A program made the position numbers and the translations under genes. From contig NZ_KE384306.1 of assembly GCF_000425125.1 (NCBI RefSeq), positions 1 to 64,000 of the forward strand: 64,000 bases of DNA, read 5' to 3'. Below, piece by piece: positions 19,259-28,892 of this stretch; within the stretch, counting starts at the first letter, position 1; every line of letters starts with the position of its first letter. The stretch comes from Paenibacillus taiwanensis DSM 18679. Lineage in GTDB: Bacteria; Bacillota; Bacilli; Paenibacillales; Paenibacillaceae. Under the pieces are notes generated by a model. It saw nothing but the letters and a program-made list of their open reading frames with translations, was not told where the DNA came from and did no database searches.

Positions 19259-19540
19259 ATGGTGGAACAGCTGGGGGTTGAACTGGAGTTAACAGCAGAG
19301 ATCGATAAGTTGAAGGATGAAGATGTAGAGTTGTTATGCAAGAGCAAAGCGGAGGAGTTTCACTTAATTGGCTATGAATATGTGACGGCAGCTGAAATAT
19401 GGGAGTGTGTCAGTGAGAAGTATAAGAAAAGTGGCGAACCAGCACTTCATGAAGTGGTCAATGATATTTTGTCGTTAAAAGTGACCAAGTTTATGAATTA
19501 CATGACGATGTCAGCTTATCGCGGGTCTCCCTTTTCCTAA
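19259..19540 (+). CDS. comN: Post-transcriptional regulator ComN
   Basis: A 93-residue soluble acidic/helical protein (KLKDEDVELLCKSKAEEFHLIGYEYVT, then WECVSEKYKK). It fits the Post_transc_reg family; in B. subtilis ComN (YrzD) acts on the comE mRNA and interacts with DivIVA. The position between spoVB and secD is the same as in Bacillus. GGAAGGGAGAGG precedes the ATG by about 5 bases. The stop lies inside the following terminator hairpin. Confidence 0.8.
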   Translation: MVEQLGVELELTAEIDKLKDEDVELLCKSKAEEFHLIGYEYVTAAEIWECVSEKYKKSGEPALHEVVNDILSLKVTKFMNYMTMSAYRGSPFS

Positions 19541-19554
19541 GGTGAGACTTTTTT
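19525..19554 (+). terminator. Terminator at the end of comN
   Basis: GTCTCCC pairs with GGTGAGAC (one bulge) around the comN stop, followed by TTTTTT. Confidence 0.65.
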
Positions 19555-19578
19555 CACGGATTTAAAGAGGTTAGATGT

Positions 19579-19587
19579 TGTTATAAT
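19579..19587 (+). promoter_or_regulatory. Extended -10 promoter for secD-secF
   Basis: TGTTATAAT with TATAAT at 19582-19587, 100 bases before the secD start. No good -35 element, which extended -10 promoters can do without. Confidence 0.5.
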
Positions 19588-19686
19588 GGTTGTGTAAATG
19601 CTTTCCTATGTTTAATATGCAAATTGACTCGTTTTTTGACGGCTATTATAATAGGAATATTGAATATGAAAGGGGAATGGGACGAA

Positions 19687-20955
19687 ATGAAACGGATGAT
19701 GGCATTTTTGCTCATCGTTGTTGTATCGTTAGGTGTTATGGTTTGGACTAGCCCTTCGATACTGAACAACATTCGTCTCGGTCTGGACTTACAAGGCGGC
19801 TTCGAAATTCTTTATGAAGCATCACCTCTTGAGCCGGGTGGAAAGATTACTTCTGAAACCTTAACACAGACTGCGAAGAGTTTGGAAAAACGGATTAACG
19901 CTCAAGGTACTAGCGAGCCTGAAATTACGACAGAAGGAACTAACCGCATTCGAGTGAAGATTGCGGCTGTTGGTGATGAACAGGCTGTACGCGAGAAGTT
20001 GAAGGAACCATCGGTGTTAACGTTCCGAAGCTCAGATGGCTGTAAGACTGCCACGGATTATTGTAAGGTTGAACTAAAAGGAACGGACTTTGTAGAGGGT
20101 GGCGCGAAGGTCGTATATGACGAGCTAAAGAGCCCTGTCGTTTCCATCAAGCTAAAGGATGCGAACAAATTTGCTGAGATTACGAAGCGTCTTGCTTCTA
20201 AAGTAAGCGATGGACGCAATCACTTGGCTATCTATATGGACGAGAAGATGATATCGGACCCGGCGGTTAACTTTGAGATTTCCGGCGGCGAAGCAACGAT
20301 TACTGGACAACGTACAAACGCTGAGGCTAATGAGCTGCGTGATACGATCAACTTGGGCTCGCTTCCGCTGAAGCTGACCGAGAAGTACACACAAAGTGTA
20401 GCTGCTACGCTTGGTAAATTGTCATTGGATCAGACTGTTAAAGCAGGCGTTATCGGCACTGTGCTAATTTTGATCTTTATGTTGGCCATTTACCGTTTGC
20501 CAGGTATTATTGCGAGCTTCTGTCTCATTCTATTTACATGGTTGTTGCTCCTTGTATTCTGGATGTCCGATATAACGCTTACCTTACCGGGGATAGCAGC
20601 CTTTGTACTAGGATTAGGGATGGCAGTTGATGCCAACATCATTACGTATGAACGTATTAAAGACGAGATGAAGAGCGGCAAATCGGTTATGTCGGCACTA
20701 CGAGCTGGTTCGAAGAATTCATTCCGTACCATTATCGATGCCAACGTGACGACGGTTATCGCTGCTGTTGTCATGTACTTCCTTGGTGAGAGCCAAGTTA
20801 AAGGCTTTGCGCTTATTTTGATGATGACGGTAGCTTGTACGATAATTACGAACGTGTACATTTCGCGCCTGTTGCTTCAATTGGTCATCAAGGCTAATAT
20901 TTGGAACAAGCCTGGGTATTACGGTGTGAAGGAGCGTGATATCCGTGCGCTTTAA
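19687..20955 (+). CDS. secD: Protein translocase subunit SecD
   Basis: A 422-residue subunit that uses the proton gradient to assist late steps of Sec export. One N-terminal helix is followed by LGLDLQGGFEILYE (the D1 hallmark), an extracytoplasmic P1 domain (about 50-240) and five C-terminal helices with LTLPGIAAFVLGLGMAVDANIITYERIKDE. The ATG at 19687 follows AAAGGGG by about 9 bases; the frame is open further upstream but that part is not family-like. It overlaps secF by 11 bases. Confidence 0.95.
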   Translation: MKRMMAFLLIVVVSLGVMVWTSPSILNNIRLGLDLQGGFEILYEASPLEPGGKITSETLTQTAKSLEKRINAQGTSEPEITTEGTNRIRVKIAAVGDEQAVREKLKEPSVLTFRSSDGCKTATDYCKVELKGTDFVEGGAKVVYDELKSPVVSIKLKDANKFAEITKRLASKVSDGRNHLAIYMDEKMISDPAVNFEISGGEATITGQRTNAEANELRDTINLGSLPLKLTEKYTQSVAATLGKLSLDQTVKAGVIGTVLILIFMLAIYRLPGIIASFCLILFTWLLLLVFWMSDITLTLPGIAAFVLGLGMAVDANIITYERIKDEMKSGKSVMSALRAGSKNSFRTIIDANVTTVIAAVVMYFLGESQVKGFALILMMTVACTIITNVYISRLLLQLVIKANIWNKPGYYGVKERDIRAL

Positions 20956-21850
20956 GGGAACGTTTAACTTTGTACACAGCAGTAAATATTTCTTTATTTT
21001 CTCGATTGTAGTAACGATACTAGGTGTTGCAACACTTAGCATTTTCGGATTAAACTACGGGGTTGATTTTAGCTCCGGTACAAATGTCGATATTACCATT
21101 AAGAAACAAGTGGAGAAAACAGAAGTAGACAAGCTGCTTAGCAAGTACGAAATGTCCAAGGCTCCTCAAGTTACGATGGGCAGCGAGCGAATCAATATTC
21201 GCTTTAACGAAGTGCTCACCGATAAGATGGAGAAGCAGCTAAAGGATGACTTTAGCAAAGTGTCTCCAGGTTCTTCGTTCGAAGTGAACACGGTTGATGT
21301 GGAGATTGCGAAGGAATTGCAACGTAATGCGATTTGGGCTGTATTGCTGTCCTCGATCGGGATTATTATTTATGTCAGTATTCGCTTTGAGTGGCGTTTT
21401 GCAATTGCTGCGGTTATTGCCTTATTACATGATGCCTTTATGGTAATAAGCGTATTTTCAATTTTCCGACTCGAAGTCAACCTGCCGTTTATTATTGCAA
21501 TTTTGACGATTATCGGTTATTCCATCAATGATACAATCGTTATTTTTGACCGTATCCGTGAGAATCTTCGATTTGCTAAATTACGCAACTGGAATGATCT
21601 TGCACATCTCGTTAATGACAGTGTGTATCAGACACTTACACGTTCCATCAATACCGTGTTAACGGTGCTTGTGGCAGCTGTGTGCTTGTTTATATTCGGT
21701 AGTGAATCTATTCGGATGTTCTCGCTTGCAATTATTATCGGTCTGGCCTTTGGTGCGTACTCTTCTATCTTTATTGCTAGCCCGTTGTGGGCTGTACTTA
21801 AGAATAAGGAAAAGAAGACAAGCACGGCTAAAAAGCCTCAACAAGCTTAA
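20945..21850 (+). CDS. secF: Protein translocase subunit SecF
   Basis: A 301-residue SecD partner with one N-terminal helix, FGLNYGVDFSSGTNVDI, a periplasm-side loop, and five helices including TIIGYSINDTIVIFDRIREN. GTG 20945 is chosen because AAGGAG lies 10 bases upstream; an in-frame GTG at 20936 is 1 base from that site. The start lies inside the end of secD, indicating coupled translation. B. subtilis has a single fused SecDF, so the split is a useful taxonomic feature. Confidence 0.93.
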   Translation: MRFKGTFNFVHSSKYFFIFSIVVTILGVATLSIFGLNYGVDFSSGTNVDITIKKQVEKTEVDKLLSKYEMSKAPQVTMGSERINIRFNEVLTDKMEKQLKDDFSKVSPGSSFEVNTVDVEIAKELQRNAIWAVLLSSIGIIIYVSIRFEWRFAIAAVIALLHDAFMVISVFSIFRLEVNLPFIIAILTIIGYSINDTIVIFDRIRENLRFAKLRNWNDLAHLVNDSVYQTLTRSINTVLTVLVAAVCLFIFGSESIRMFSLAIIIGLAFGAYSSIFIASPLWAVLKNKEKKTSTAKKPQQA

Positions 21851-21950
21851 TTTTGTTTTTTATGATAGTTTGCGTGCTTGCTGCGTAAACTGATATAGCA
21901 GGAATAAATGTCCATTGTTGCTCTAAGCGCTTGGCCTGTTTATTCGTTGA

Positions 21951-21977
21951 AGCCGCGTCCGTTGCGACGCGGTTTTA
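21951..21977 (+). terminator. Terminator after secF
   Basis: CCGCGTC/GACGCGG stem with a 6-base loop, followed by TTTTA. Confidence 0.75.
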
Positions 21978-22038
21978 GCGTGTTAGGCCTGTCGATGTGC
22001 GAGTAGAGTCGAATTGTTGAGTAAACGAGGGATGTAGT

Positions 22039-22992
22039 ATGGCAACTGACCGTTTTGCACAAGCCGAGACTGGTGCATGGGTGGGCATAATCGGTAACAT
22101 TTTATTAGCAGGTCTTAAAGGGGTTGCTGGATTTTTCTCAGGAAGCCATGCGCTGATTGCGGATGCGTTTCATTCTGCTTCCGACGTAGCTGGCTCTTTT
22201 GCCGTCCTTGTAGGTATTAAAGCTGCGAAACGTCCTCCTGATCGGGATCACCCTTATGGACATGGAAAAGCAGAATCTATTGCAGCAATCATTGTATCCG
22301 TGCTTCTGCTTGTAGTAGGTCTGGAACTCCTGATTTCAGCTATTAAAGCGATCTATGGTGGTCATGTGGATATACCTGAATGGTATGCGCTTGCGGTGTT
22401 GCTATTGTCCATTGTAGTGAAGGAAGGCATGTTTCAATACAAATTTCGTTTAGGAAAGCGATTATCTTCACAAGCGCTAATTGCCAATGCATGGGAGCAT
22501 CGTTCCGATGTCTATTCTTCGATTGCCGCTTTAATCGGTGTAGGGGCTGCCATGCTTGGCGGCAAGTTCAGAATGAGTTGGCTTTTGTACCTAGACCCGG
22601 TGGCAGGGCTGGTGGTAGCCTTGTTAGTTCTTAAGATGGGCTATACACTGGTGATGGACTCCATCCATTCTACAATGGATCATGTTCTTCATGATGAAGA
22701 AGCGAACCCGCTTATAAAGGCAGTGCAGACGGTGGATGGGGTCATACTGGTGGATGAGCTTCGGGCTCGTGAGCACGGTCATTATGTGATCGTGGATATT
22801 AAGATTAGTGTTAATCCTGTGCTAACTGTTGCGGAGGGGCACAGTGTCGGTAAACGGGTCAAACAGCATTTGTTACAGCAGTTTTTGCACGTTGCGGATG
22901 TGTTTGTGCATATTAATCCTTTTGACCCTGGTTATCCGATTCAAGGACAGCAGCAAGACGTTAGAGATCGTTCGCCAAAGTGGCTGCAATAA
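22039..22992 (+). CDS. Cation diffusion facilitator (CDF) metal exporter
   Basis: A 317-residue transporter with six helices and a cytoplasmic C-terminal domain. Metal-site motifs: HALIADAFHSASDVAGS in helix 2 (HxxxD/DxxxS pattern), DHPYGHGKAES after helix 3, and NAWEHRSDVYSS in helix 5 (HxxxD). The C-terminal dimerisation domain includes VLHDEEANPLIKAV and the histidine residues near REHGHYVIVDIKI. CDF proteins export Zn2+, Mn2+, Fe2+ or similar; specificity is not readable here. It ends 55 bases before recJ. Confidence 0.88.
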   Translation: MATDRFAQAETGAWVGIIGNILLAGLKGVAGFFSGSHALIADAFHSASDVAGSFAVLVGIKAAKRPPDRDHPYGHGKAESIAAIIVSVLLLVVGLELLISAIKAIYGGHVDIPEWYALAVLLLSIVVKEGMFQYKFRLGKRLSSQALIANAWEHRSDVYSSIAALIGVGAAMLGGKFRMSWLLYLDPVAGLVVALLVLKMGYTLVMDSIHSTMDHVLHDEEANPLIKAVQTVDGVILVDELRAREHGHYVIVDIKISVNPVLTVAEGHSVGKRVKQHLLQQFLHVADVFVHINPFDPGYPIQGQQQDVRDRSPKWLQ

Positions 22993-23047
22993 TAGCAACA
23001 AACGTATTGGAATACGAAATAACTTTTTCTAAAAGAAGGAGGCTGTA

Positions 23048-25447
23048 ATGCTTCAACCACGAACAAGATGGCGTTGTGCTGAAGTGTCAGAAGAACGTGT
23101 GGCGAAGCTGGCGGCCGAAGTAAGCATTTCACCTCTTCTGGCGAAGCTTCTTATCGTCCGCGGCATAGACGATGCACAACTTGTTGGTCATTTCTTAAAT
23201 GATACGATTGAAGATATGCTGGATCCGTATCAGTTGGCAGGAATGTCTCAGGCTGTAGAACGTATCCGCCGAGCGATTGCTAATAACGAACGAATATGGA
23301 TATATGGTGACTATGATGCGGATGGCGTATCTAGTACTTCGTTAATGATCCATCTGATGCGTGAGTTAGATGCTGACTTTGACTACTATATTCCACATCG
23401 CACGAATGAAGGATATGGACTGAATACGACGGCAATTGATCAGGCAAAGGAACAGGGTGTGACCCTCATTGTCACCGTGGATACTGGAATTAGCGCTGTG
23501 GATCAAATTGCACATGCAGCTAGCTGCGGGATCGATGTTGTGGTGACAGACCATCATGAGCCGCCTGAAGTGCTGCCTAATGCCTATGCACTTGTTAACC
23601 CTAAGCTTGATTATTGCCCTTATCCTTTCAAGGGCTTGGCAGGTGTAGGCGTAGCTTTTAAGCTGGCTCATGCGCTGTTAGACCGCGTACCGGAGCACTT
23701 GCTTGATCTAGCAGCTATTGGGACGGTAGCCGATTTAATGCCGCTAACAGGTGAGAATCGCATCATCGTCAAGCATGCGCTTATGCGTATGCGCAATTCT
23801 GCTTATCCAGGTATTCAGGCGCTGCTACAGATCGGTAATGTGGATGCAAGCACCTTAACTTCAACTCATATTGCATTTTCAATGGCACCGCGTATTAATG
23901 CAAGCGGCAGGCTAGATCATGCAAACATTGCGGTTCAGTTGCTAACGACTGATAAACTGGATGAAGCGCTTGCATGTGCGGAGGAACTGGATCGACTGAA
24001 TAAGGAACGACAGAAGATTGTCGAGCAGATCGTTAAGGAAGCGGAGCAGCAGCTTGCTGACAAGATCGAGGCTGCGGGTAAAGTACCTAACGTTATCGTG
24101 TTGGCAAAGGCGGGCTGGAATGTAGGTGTTATCGGCATTGTCGCCTCCAAAATTGTGGAGCGTTATTATCGCCCTACATTCGTACTGGGGCATGATGAAG
24201 ATACTGGCATGTGTAAAGGCTCTGCACGTTCAATTGACGGCTTTGACTTGTACGGTGCGATGTCGCAGCTTGGCGAATGGTTTGAGCATTATGGTGGTCA
24301 CCAGGCAGCAGCCGGTATGACGATTGCGTATGAGAAGCTGCCTCAGCTGGAGCAAGCTCTACAGCGCATCGCTGATGAACAATTAACCGCGGAGCATTAT
24401 GTGCCTTGTACGGATGCAGACGCTGCTTGCAGCCTGCATGACATTCCGCTTCAGGTCATTGATGAACTGCGCTGTCTGGAGCCGTATGGCATGGGGAATT
24501 CCACGCCAAAAATCATCATTACAGATGCACGTGTACAAGAAAAACGCACGATGGGGAAAGAGGCTCAACATTTAAAGTTGATGTTGAAGCAAGACCGTGC
24601 TACATTGGATGCTGTGGCCTTTCATAAAGGTACGTTAGCAGATCGAATTTCGCCTAATGTAGTGACCGATGTGCTCGGTGAATTGTCTATCAATGAATGG
24701 AATGGTTCACGTAAACCACAGCTTATGTTGCAGGATATTCGTATTCGGGAACGACAGCTATTTGATTTACGTGGAACGCGTGACCCGATTAGCGCTGCTG
24801 TTGAACTGACTCGGAAGCTGAATGCAAGTCGTGCAGGTGAAGCCATTTGGCTCACTTCACGTCAGGAAGCGGGCATATACGCGGCAGAGCCTTATGTGCA
24901 ATTGACGGACGCAGACAGTCTCAAACACAGTCAGTCTACGGCGGGAGAGCAGGTCCGTGACATTATATTGAGCTGCATCCCAATGGAGTCCGCGGCGAGT
25001 TGGTCGCTTCTAGGTCAATACTATCCCCATGTGGAACGTGTGCATCTGTTTTTGCCACGCAAGCCAGAGGAAGGGGTGCTGCGCTCACCAGATCGCAGCA
25101 GAATTGTACCTGCCTTTGCAGAGCTCAAGCGTTTGCGGACTTGGCAGGACAACAAAGGGACGTTGATGTCATTGTCGAGCCGGACAGGCCTAACGGTGCG
25201 CGAACTATCGGTGCTGCTGGATGTATTTCGCGATCTGGAATTTGTGACCGTAGAAGCTAGCGCAGCAGGTGCTACTTATTTTATGGTTGAAGAGCCGAGG
25301 AAGACATCTTTAGATGCTTCCCCAAAGTACAGAGAGTGGGAACAGGTAAGTGAGTGGGAATCTGCATGGTATGACGGTTCGACCGATGCGCTCAGGCAGC
25401 TGCTGCTTGCCGCATGGGACAAGCCGTTAAATAAGCAGACAGACTAA
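23048..25447 (+). CDS. recJ: Single-stranded-DNA-specific exonuclease RecJ
   Basis: A 799-residue 5'-3' exonuclease acting on single strands in recombination and base-excision repair. DHH-family motifs: IYGDYDADGVSSTSL at about residue 82, VTVDTGIS, VVTDHHEPPE, and MAPRINASGRLDHA; the DHHA1 half contains EHYGGHQAAAGM at about 418. A C-terminal extension of about 200 residues is the RecJ_C type found in Firmicutes. AGAAGGAGG lies upstream of the ATG. It is followed by apt as in B. subtilis. Confidence 0.94.
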   Translation: MLQPRTRWRCAEVSEERVAKLAAEVSISPLLAKLLIVRGIDDAQLVGHFLNDTIEDMLDPYQLAGMSQAVERIRRAIANNERIWIYGDYDADGVSSTSLMIHLMRELDADFDYYIPHRTNEGYGLNTTAIDQAKEQGVTLIVTVDTGISAVDQIAHAASCGIDVVVTDHHEPPEVLPNAYALVNPKLDYCPYPFKGLAGVGVAFKLAHALLDRVPEHLLDLAAIGTVADLMPLTGENRIIVKHALMRMRNSAYPGIQALLQIGNVDASTLTSTHIAFSMAPRINASGRLDHANIAVQLLTTDKLDEALACAEELDRLNKERQKIVEQIVKEAEQQLADKIEAAGKVPNVIVLAKAGWNVGVIGIVASKIVERYYRPTFVLGHDEDTGMCKGSARSIDGFDLYGAMSQLGEWFEHYGGHQAAAGMTIAYEKLPQLEQALQRIADEQLTAEHYVPCTDADAACSLHDIPLQVIDELRCLEPYGMGNSTPKIIITDARVQEKRTMGKEAQHLKLMLKQDRATLDAVAFHKGTLADRISPNVVTDVLGELSINEWNGSRKPQLMLQDIRIRERQLFDLRGTRDPISAAVELTRKLNASRAGEAIWLTSRQEAGIYAAEPYVQLTDADSLKHSQSTAGEQVRDIILSCIPMESAASWSLLGQYYPHVERVHLFLPRKPEEGVLRSPDRSRIVPAFAELKRLRTWQDNKGTLMSLSSRTGLTVRELSVLLDVFRDLEFVTVEASAAGATYFMVEEPRKTSLDASPKYREWEQVSEWESAWYDGSTDALRQLLLAAWDKPLNKQTD

Positions 25448-25521
25448 AGCAAGGCATTTATGAAATTTATTATATTTCTAAATGATCGTAGAGACGATCA
25501 CGTTCGAGGAGGAATTGACTT

Positions 25522-26034
25522 ATGGATTTTAAGTCTTATATTCGTGTTATTCCTGATTTTCCCCAGCCAGGCATCCGCTTTAAGGACATTACAACGCTGC
25601 TTAAAGACGGAGCTGCCTATCGTGAATCCATTAACGCCATGCATGATTTAGTTAAAGGTATGGAGGTTGACTTGGTAGCAGGCCCAGAGGCGCGTGGTTT
25701 TGTTGTAGGCGCACCTTTGGCATTGGCGATTGGTGCAGGCTTTGTACCTATTCGTAAGAGCGGAAAGCTGCCAGGAGATACAATTGAGGCAGGATACGAT
25801 TTGGAGTACGGCAAAGATAAGCTTGCGATGCACCGTGACGCGATTCAGCCAGGACAGAAAGTTCTGATTGCCGATGATCTGCTTGCGACAGGCGGGACGA
25901 TTTCCACAACGATCGAGCTGATTCGCCAATTGGGCGGAGAAGTTGTTGGTGCGGTATTTTTGATCGAGCTTGGTTATTTAAATGGACGCGAGAAGCTTCA
26001 AGGTATTGAAGTTCGTTCGTTGATGACCTATTAA
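25522..26034 (+). CDS. apt: Adenine phosphoribosyltransferase
   Basis: A 170-residue enzyme that salvages adenine to AMP using PRPP. Begins [29 protein letters not shown], with the PRPP-binding loop [13 protein letters not shown] at about residues 114-126. Length and ends match the family. AGGAGGAATTGACTT precedes the ATG. It follows recJ and is closed by its own terminator; rel follows after apbE and uraA, an insertion relative to the Bacillus recJ-apt-relA order. Confidence 0.95.
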   Translation: MDFKSYIRVIPDFPQPGIRFKDITTLLKDGAAYRESINAMHDLVKGMEVDLVAGPEARGFVVGAPLALAIGAGFVPIRKSGKLPGDTIEAGYDLEYGKDKLAMHRDAIQPGQKVLIADDLLATGGTISTTIELIRQLGGEVVGAVFLIELGYLNGREKLQGIEVRSLMTY

Positions 26035-26071
26035 GCACATGATTAGCACATGACAGATGTGCTTTACGACG

Positions 26072-26115
26072 AGCTGATATCTCTCTTAGGGAGGTATCAG
26101 CTTAATTTTGATTTC
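26072..26115 (+). terminator. Terminator after apt
   Basis: AGCTGATA...TATCAGCT stem with internal pairs, followed by TAATTTTGATTT. Confidence 0.7.
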
Positions 26116-26149
26116 AGGGCATACATAAAGCAAAGAGCGAGGGACGGCC

Positions 26150-27232
26150 ATGAACAAAAATACGACGATAATTGGACTTGGAGTAATTATTCTTGTCGTT
26201 GGGGCATTGTTTGCAGTGAAATGGAACACTAAAGAAGTGAAAGCGCCTGAAGCGGCGCCGCCTCCTCCAGCCTATCAAGATAAAAGTTATTTTATTTTTG
26301 GTACCGTCGTTAACATTAAAATTTATGATCAGGGAGATCATAAGCAGCACTTTCAGGAAATCGATCGCATTATGAAAAGTATAGACAGCCACATGAGCCG
26401 TACGAAGGATAACAGTGAATTAGCACTTGTTAATGAAGCGGCTGGCAGGTCAGCGGTACGTGTGTCTGCGGATACTTTTGAAGCTATTGAGCTGGCTGTC
26501 CAGTACGGGAAAGAGACCGATGGATTATTTGATCCCAGTATAGGACCACTCGTTAATCTGTGGAATATCGGACATGATAATGCCGAGGTTCCAGCTAAAG
26601 CAGAACTACAGGCTGCTATTTCAAACGTAAACTACAACAATATTGAATTAAACAAAGGGGACAGATCGGTACGCCTAACAAAGTCGGGCATGGTACTGGA
26701 TTTAGGGGGAATTGGAAAAGGATATGCGGCTGACAGAGTAGCTGATTATTTAAAGAAACAAGGGATTAAGCATGCCCTCGTTAATCTGGGAGGCAGCTCC
26801 ATTGTGACCATCGGCGAGAAGCCAAATGGAAGTGCTTGGGTGATCGGCATCCAAAATCCGGACAAAAGTCGGGGTACCCAGATAGGTACGATTAAGCTAA
26901 AGGGAGAAACGATTGACGCCTCGGGTGTATATGAACGATTCTTTATGAAGGATGGAGTTAGATACCACCATTTGCTCAACCCCAAGACAGGTTACCCCGA
27001 GCAGAATGAATTGATGAGTGTTACCATTATTGCAGACAACGCTACAGACTCTGATGCACTGTCAACCGCTGTATTTCTGGAGGGCCTGAAGGCAGGTCTT
27101 GCACATATGAACCGTGTAGAGGGGATGGAGGCGTTTTTTATTACGAATAACAAACATATTTATGTGACGGATGGATTAAAAGGAAAGCTGAACATAACAG
27201 ATCCTGAATTTAAAGTGATGAACGAACAATAG
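26150..27232 (+). CDS. apbE: FAD:protein FMN transferase (ApbE family)
   Basis: A 360-residue protein anchored by an N-terminal hydrophobic helix (about 6-24); no lipobox cysteine. Family motifs: TDGLFDPSIGPLVNLW, LDLGGIGKGYAADRV (FAD binding), LVNLGGSS, and DNATDSDALSTAVFLEG (Mg2+-binding acids). ApbE enzymes attach FMN covalently to threonine residues of redox proteins such as NqrC/RnfG or flavin reductases outside the membrane. No target protein is evident in the window. It sits alone between apt and uraA, with a large hairpin after it. Confidence 0.9.
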   Translation: MNKNTTIIGLGVIILVVGALFAVKWNTKEVKAPEAAPPPPAYQDKSYFIFGTVVNIKIYDQGDHKQHFQEIDRIMKSIDSHMSRTKDNSELALVNEAAGRSAVRVSADTFEAIELAVQYGKETDGLFDPSIGPLVNLWNIGHDNAEVPAKAELQAAISNVNYNNIELNKGDRSVRLTKSGMVLDLGGIGKGYAADRVADYLKKQGIKHALVNLGGSSIVTIGEKPNGSAWVIGIQNPDKSRGTQIGTIKLKGETIDASGVYERFFMKDGVRYHHLLNPKTGYPEQNELMSVTIIADNATDSDALSTAVFLEGLKAGLAHMNRVEGMEAFFITNNKHIYVTDGLKGKLNITDPEFKVMNEQ

Positions 27233-27244
27233 CACAATAAGAAC

Positions 27245-27307
27245 AATAATCCCCCATAAAACGCTCTTTTGACTAACTTTGAAAAGAGGTTGGAATGGGG
27301 GATTATT
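27245..27307. terminator. Long hairpin between convergent apbE and uraA
   Basis: AATAATCCCCCAT pairs with ATGGGGGATTATT, with an inner CTCTTTT/AAAAGAG stem. The structure lies between the two stop codons and probably ends transcription from both sides. Confidence 0.75.
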
Positions 27308-27314
27308 CATTCAT

Positions 27315-28607
27315 TTAATGAGCTGACTTGTCAGGAACTGAACTCTCATGATCATTGGATAACCCAAGCTTGTCAATCAATATAAAGAACAGGTTCAAGA
27401 CGATAGCCAGCACCGTCGCAAGTGCCATCCCTTTTAACTCCACATCGCCAAGCTTTAAAGAGGCATTGCTAATTCCGATCACGATAACAAGTGTAGTCAG
27501 GAGCAGGTTTTTAGGCTTGCTGAAATCGACTTTTGAATCAACCAGAATGCGCAGACCTGACGCTGCGATGACCCCGAACAGGAGCAGCGAGACGCCACCC
27601 ATGACTGGCACAGGAATGTTAGCGATTAGCGCGGACACATTACCAAAGAAAGACATAATAATGGCAATGACGGCTGCTCCGCCGATGACGTACACAGAAT
27701 ATACGCGAGTAAGCGCCATTACACCGATGTTTTCGCCATATGTTGTGTTTGGTGTTGAACCGAAAAACCCAGAAAAAACAGTTGATATGCCGTTGCCAAG
27801 CAAAGAGCGGTGAAGTCCAGGATCTTTCGACAGGTCCTTGCCCACAATATTGCTCGTTACCATCAAATGACCAACGTGTTCTACAACAACGACTAATGCT
27901 GCTGGTAAAATGATGGAGATTGCTGTCCAATTAAATTCAGGATATGTAATCGTAGGCAGCTTCAGAAATGCAGCTGATGTTACTTTGCTCATATCAACAG
28001 CATTCATAAAGTAGGCGGACACATAACCGACAACGATTCCAATGAGTATAGGTATAATTTTAAAGAACCCACGAAACATGACATTACCGATAACCGTGAC
28101 GGCTAACGTAATAATTGCCAGTGTGATGTTCGTATAATTCAAATTGCCATTTGCGTCAGGTATAAATCCTGACATGTTAGAAGCTACTGGAACAAGCTCT
28201 AAACCGATAACAGCTACGATTGCGCCCATAGCGGCCGGTGGAAATAGTACGTCAAGCCACCGTGTACCTGCCCACTTTACGATTAGAGCGACTATAATAA
28301 AGACAACACCGCATATGATAAAAGCACCTAATGCTTGCGGATAATTATCCGTTTTGCCAGCTAGCACAACGAGTACAGGTGAAATAAATGCGAAGCTGGA
28401 GCCTAGGTACGCTGGAATCAATCCCCGGCATAAGATGAGGTAAAATAACGTTCCGATCCCGTTCATCAATAGGACAATACCCGGATCGACCTGAAACAGA
28501 TTCGGCACGAGTACCGTGGAGCCGAACATAGCGAACAGATGTTGAATGCTCAGCAGCAGACCGGGCATGAGAGCGGGCTTTTCAAGCACTTGGATTTCGC
28601 GTTGCAA
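27315..28607 (-). CDS. uraA: Uracil permease (NCS2/UraA family)
   Basis: A 430-residue proton-coupled nucleobase transporter with about 14 helices. Typical segments: PALMPGLLLSIQHLFAMFGSTVLVP at the start, VVVEHVGHLMVTSNIVGKD (substrate-site Glu and His), and GNGISTVFSGFFGSTPNTTYGENIGVMALTRVYS. The last is the uracil-permease version of the NCS2 signature. The start is TTG at 28607 with AAAGGAG 8 bases upstream. There is no PyrR-type attenuator hairpin that I can see in front. Confidence 0.88.
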   Translation of the reverse strand: MQREIQVLEKPALMPGLLLSIQHLFAMFGSTVLVPNLFQVDPGIVLLMNGIGTLFYLILCRGLIPAYLGSSFAFISPVLVVLAGKTDNYPQALGAFIICGVVFIIVALIVKWAGTRWLDVLFPPAAMGAIVAVIGLELVPVASNMSGFIPDANGNLNYTNITLAIITLAVTVIGNVMFRGFFKIIPILIGIVVGYVSAYFMNAVDMSKVTSAAFLKLPTITYPEFNWTAISIILPAALVVVVEHVGHLMVTSNIVGKDLSKDPGLHRSLLGNGISTVFSGFFGSTPNTTYGENIGVMALTRVYSVYVIGGAAVIAIIMSFFGNVSALIANIPVPVMGGVSLLLFGVIAASGLRILVDSKVDFSKPKNLLLTTLVIVIGISNASLKLGDVELKGMALATVLAIVLNLFFILIDKLGLSNDHESSVPDKSAH

Positions 28608-28655
28608 TGCAGATGCACTCCTTTAATTCATATTTAATTGTAAACCTAACTATAT

Positions 28656-28685
28656 AATCTACATCGAACTAGCGCCGAATGACAA
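28656..28685 (-). promoter_or_regulatory. Candidate uraA promoter
   Basis: On the minus strand, TTGTCA (28685-28680), an 18-bp spacer, and TAGATT (28661-28656), about 50 bases before the uraA start. Confidence 0.4.
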
Positions 28686-28799
28686 CAACTTTTTTCATAA
28701 TCGTGTTAAAAAAGATAACATGACCCCCTGTTTTTGTAATTATTCTCTTATATTCGACAACAACCGACAGACATATCCGTGGAATAACAGCGATAGCCA

Positions 28800-28828
28800 T
28801 TGACGGCAATACGGTTCAAAGGCATAAT
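28800..28828 (+). promoter_or_regulatory. Sigma-A promoter of rel
   Basis: TTGACG (28800-28805), 17-bp spacer, CATAAT (28823-28828); 64 bases before the rel start codon. Confidence 0.7.
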
Positions 28829-28892
28829 TATAGGATAATCTGTAAAGAGGGACGACGAACGACCCGGATAGAAAGGAATCGAGACGAGTCCA

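Noticed and set aside
26050-26232. 60-codon ORF after apt
   Set aside because: Runs across the apt terminator hairpin and into apbE in another frame; no ribosome site.
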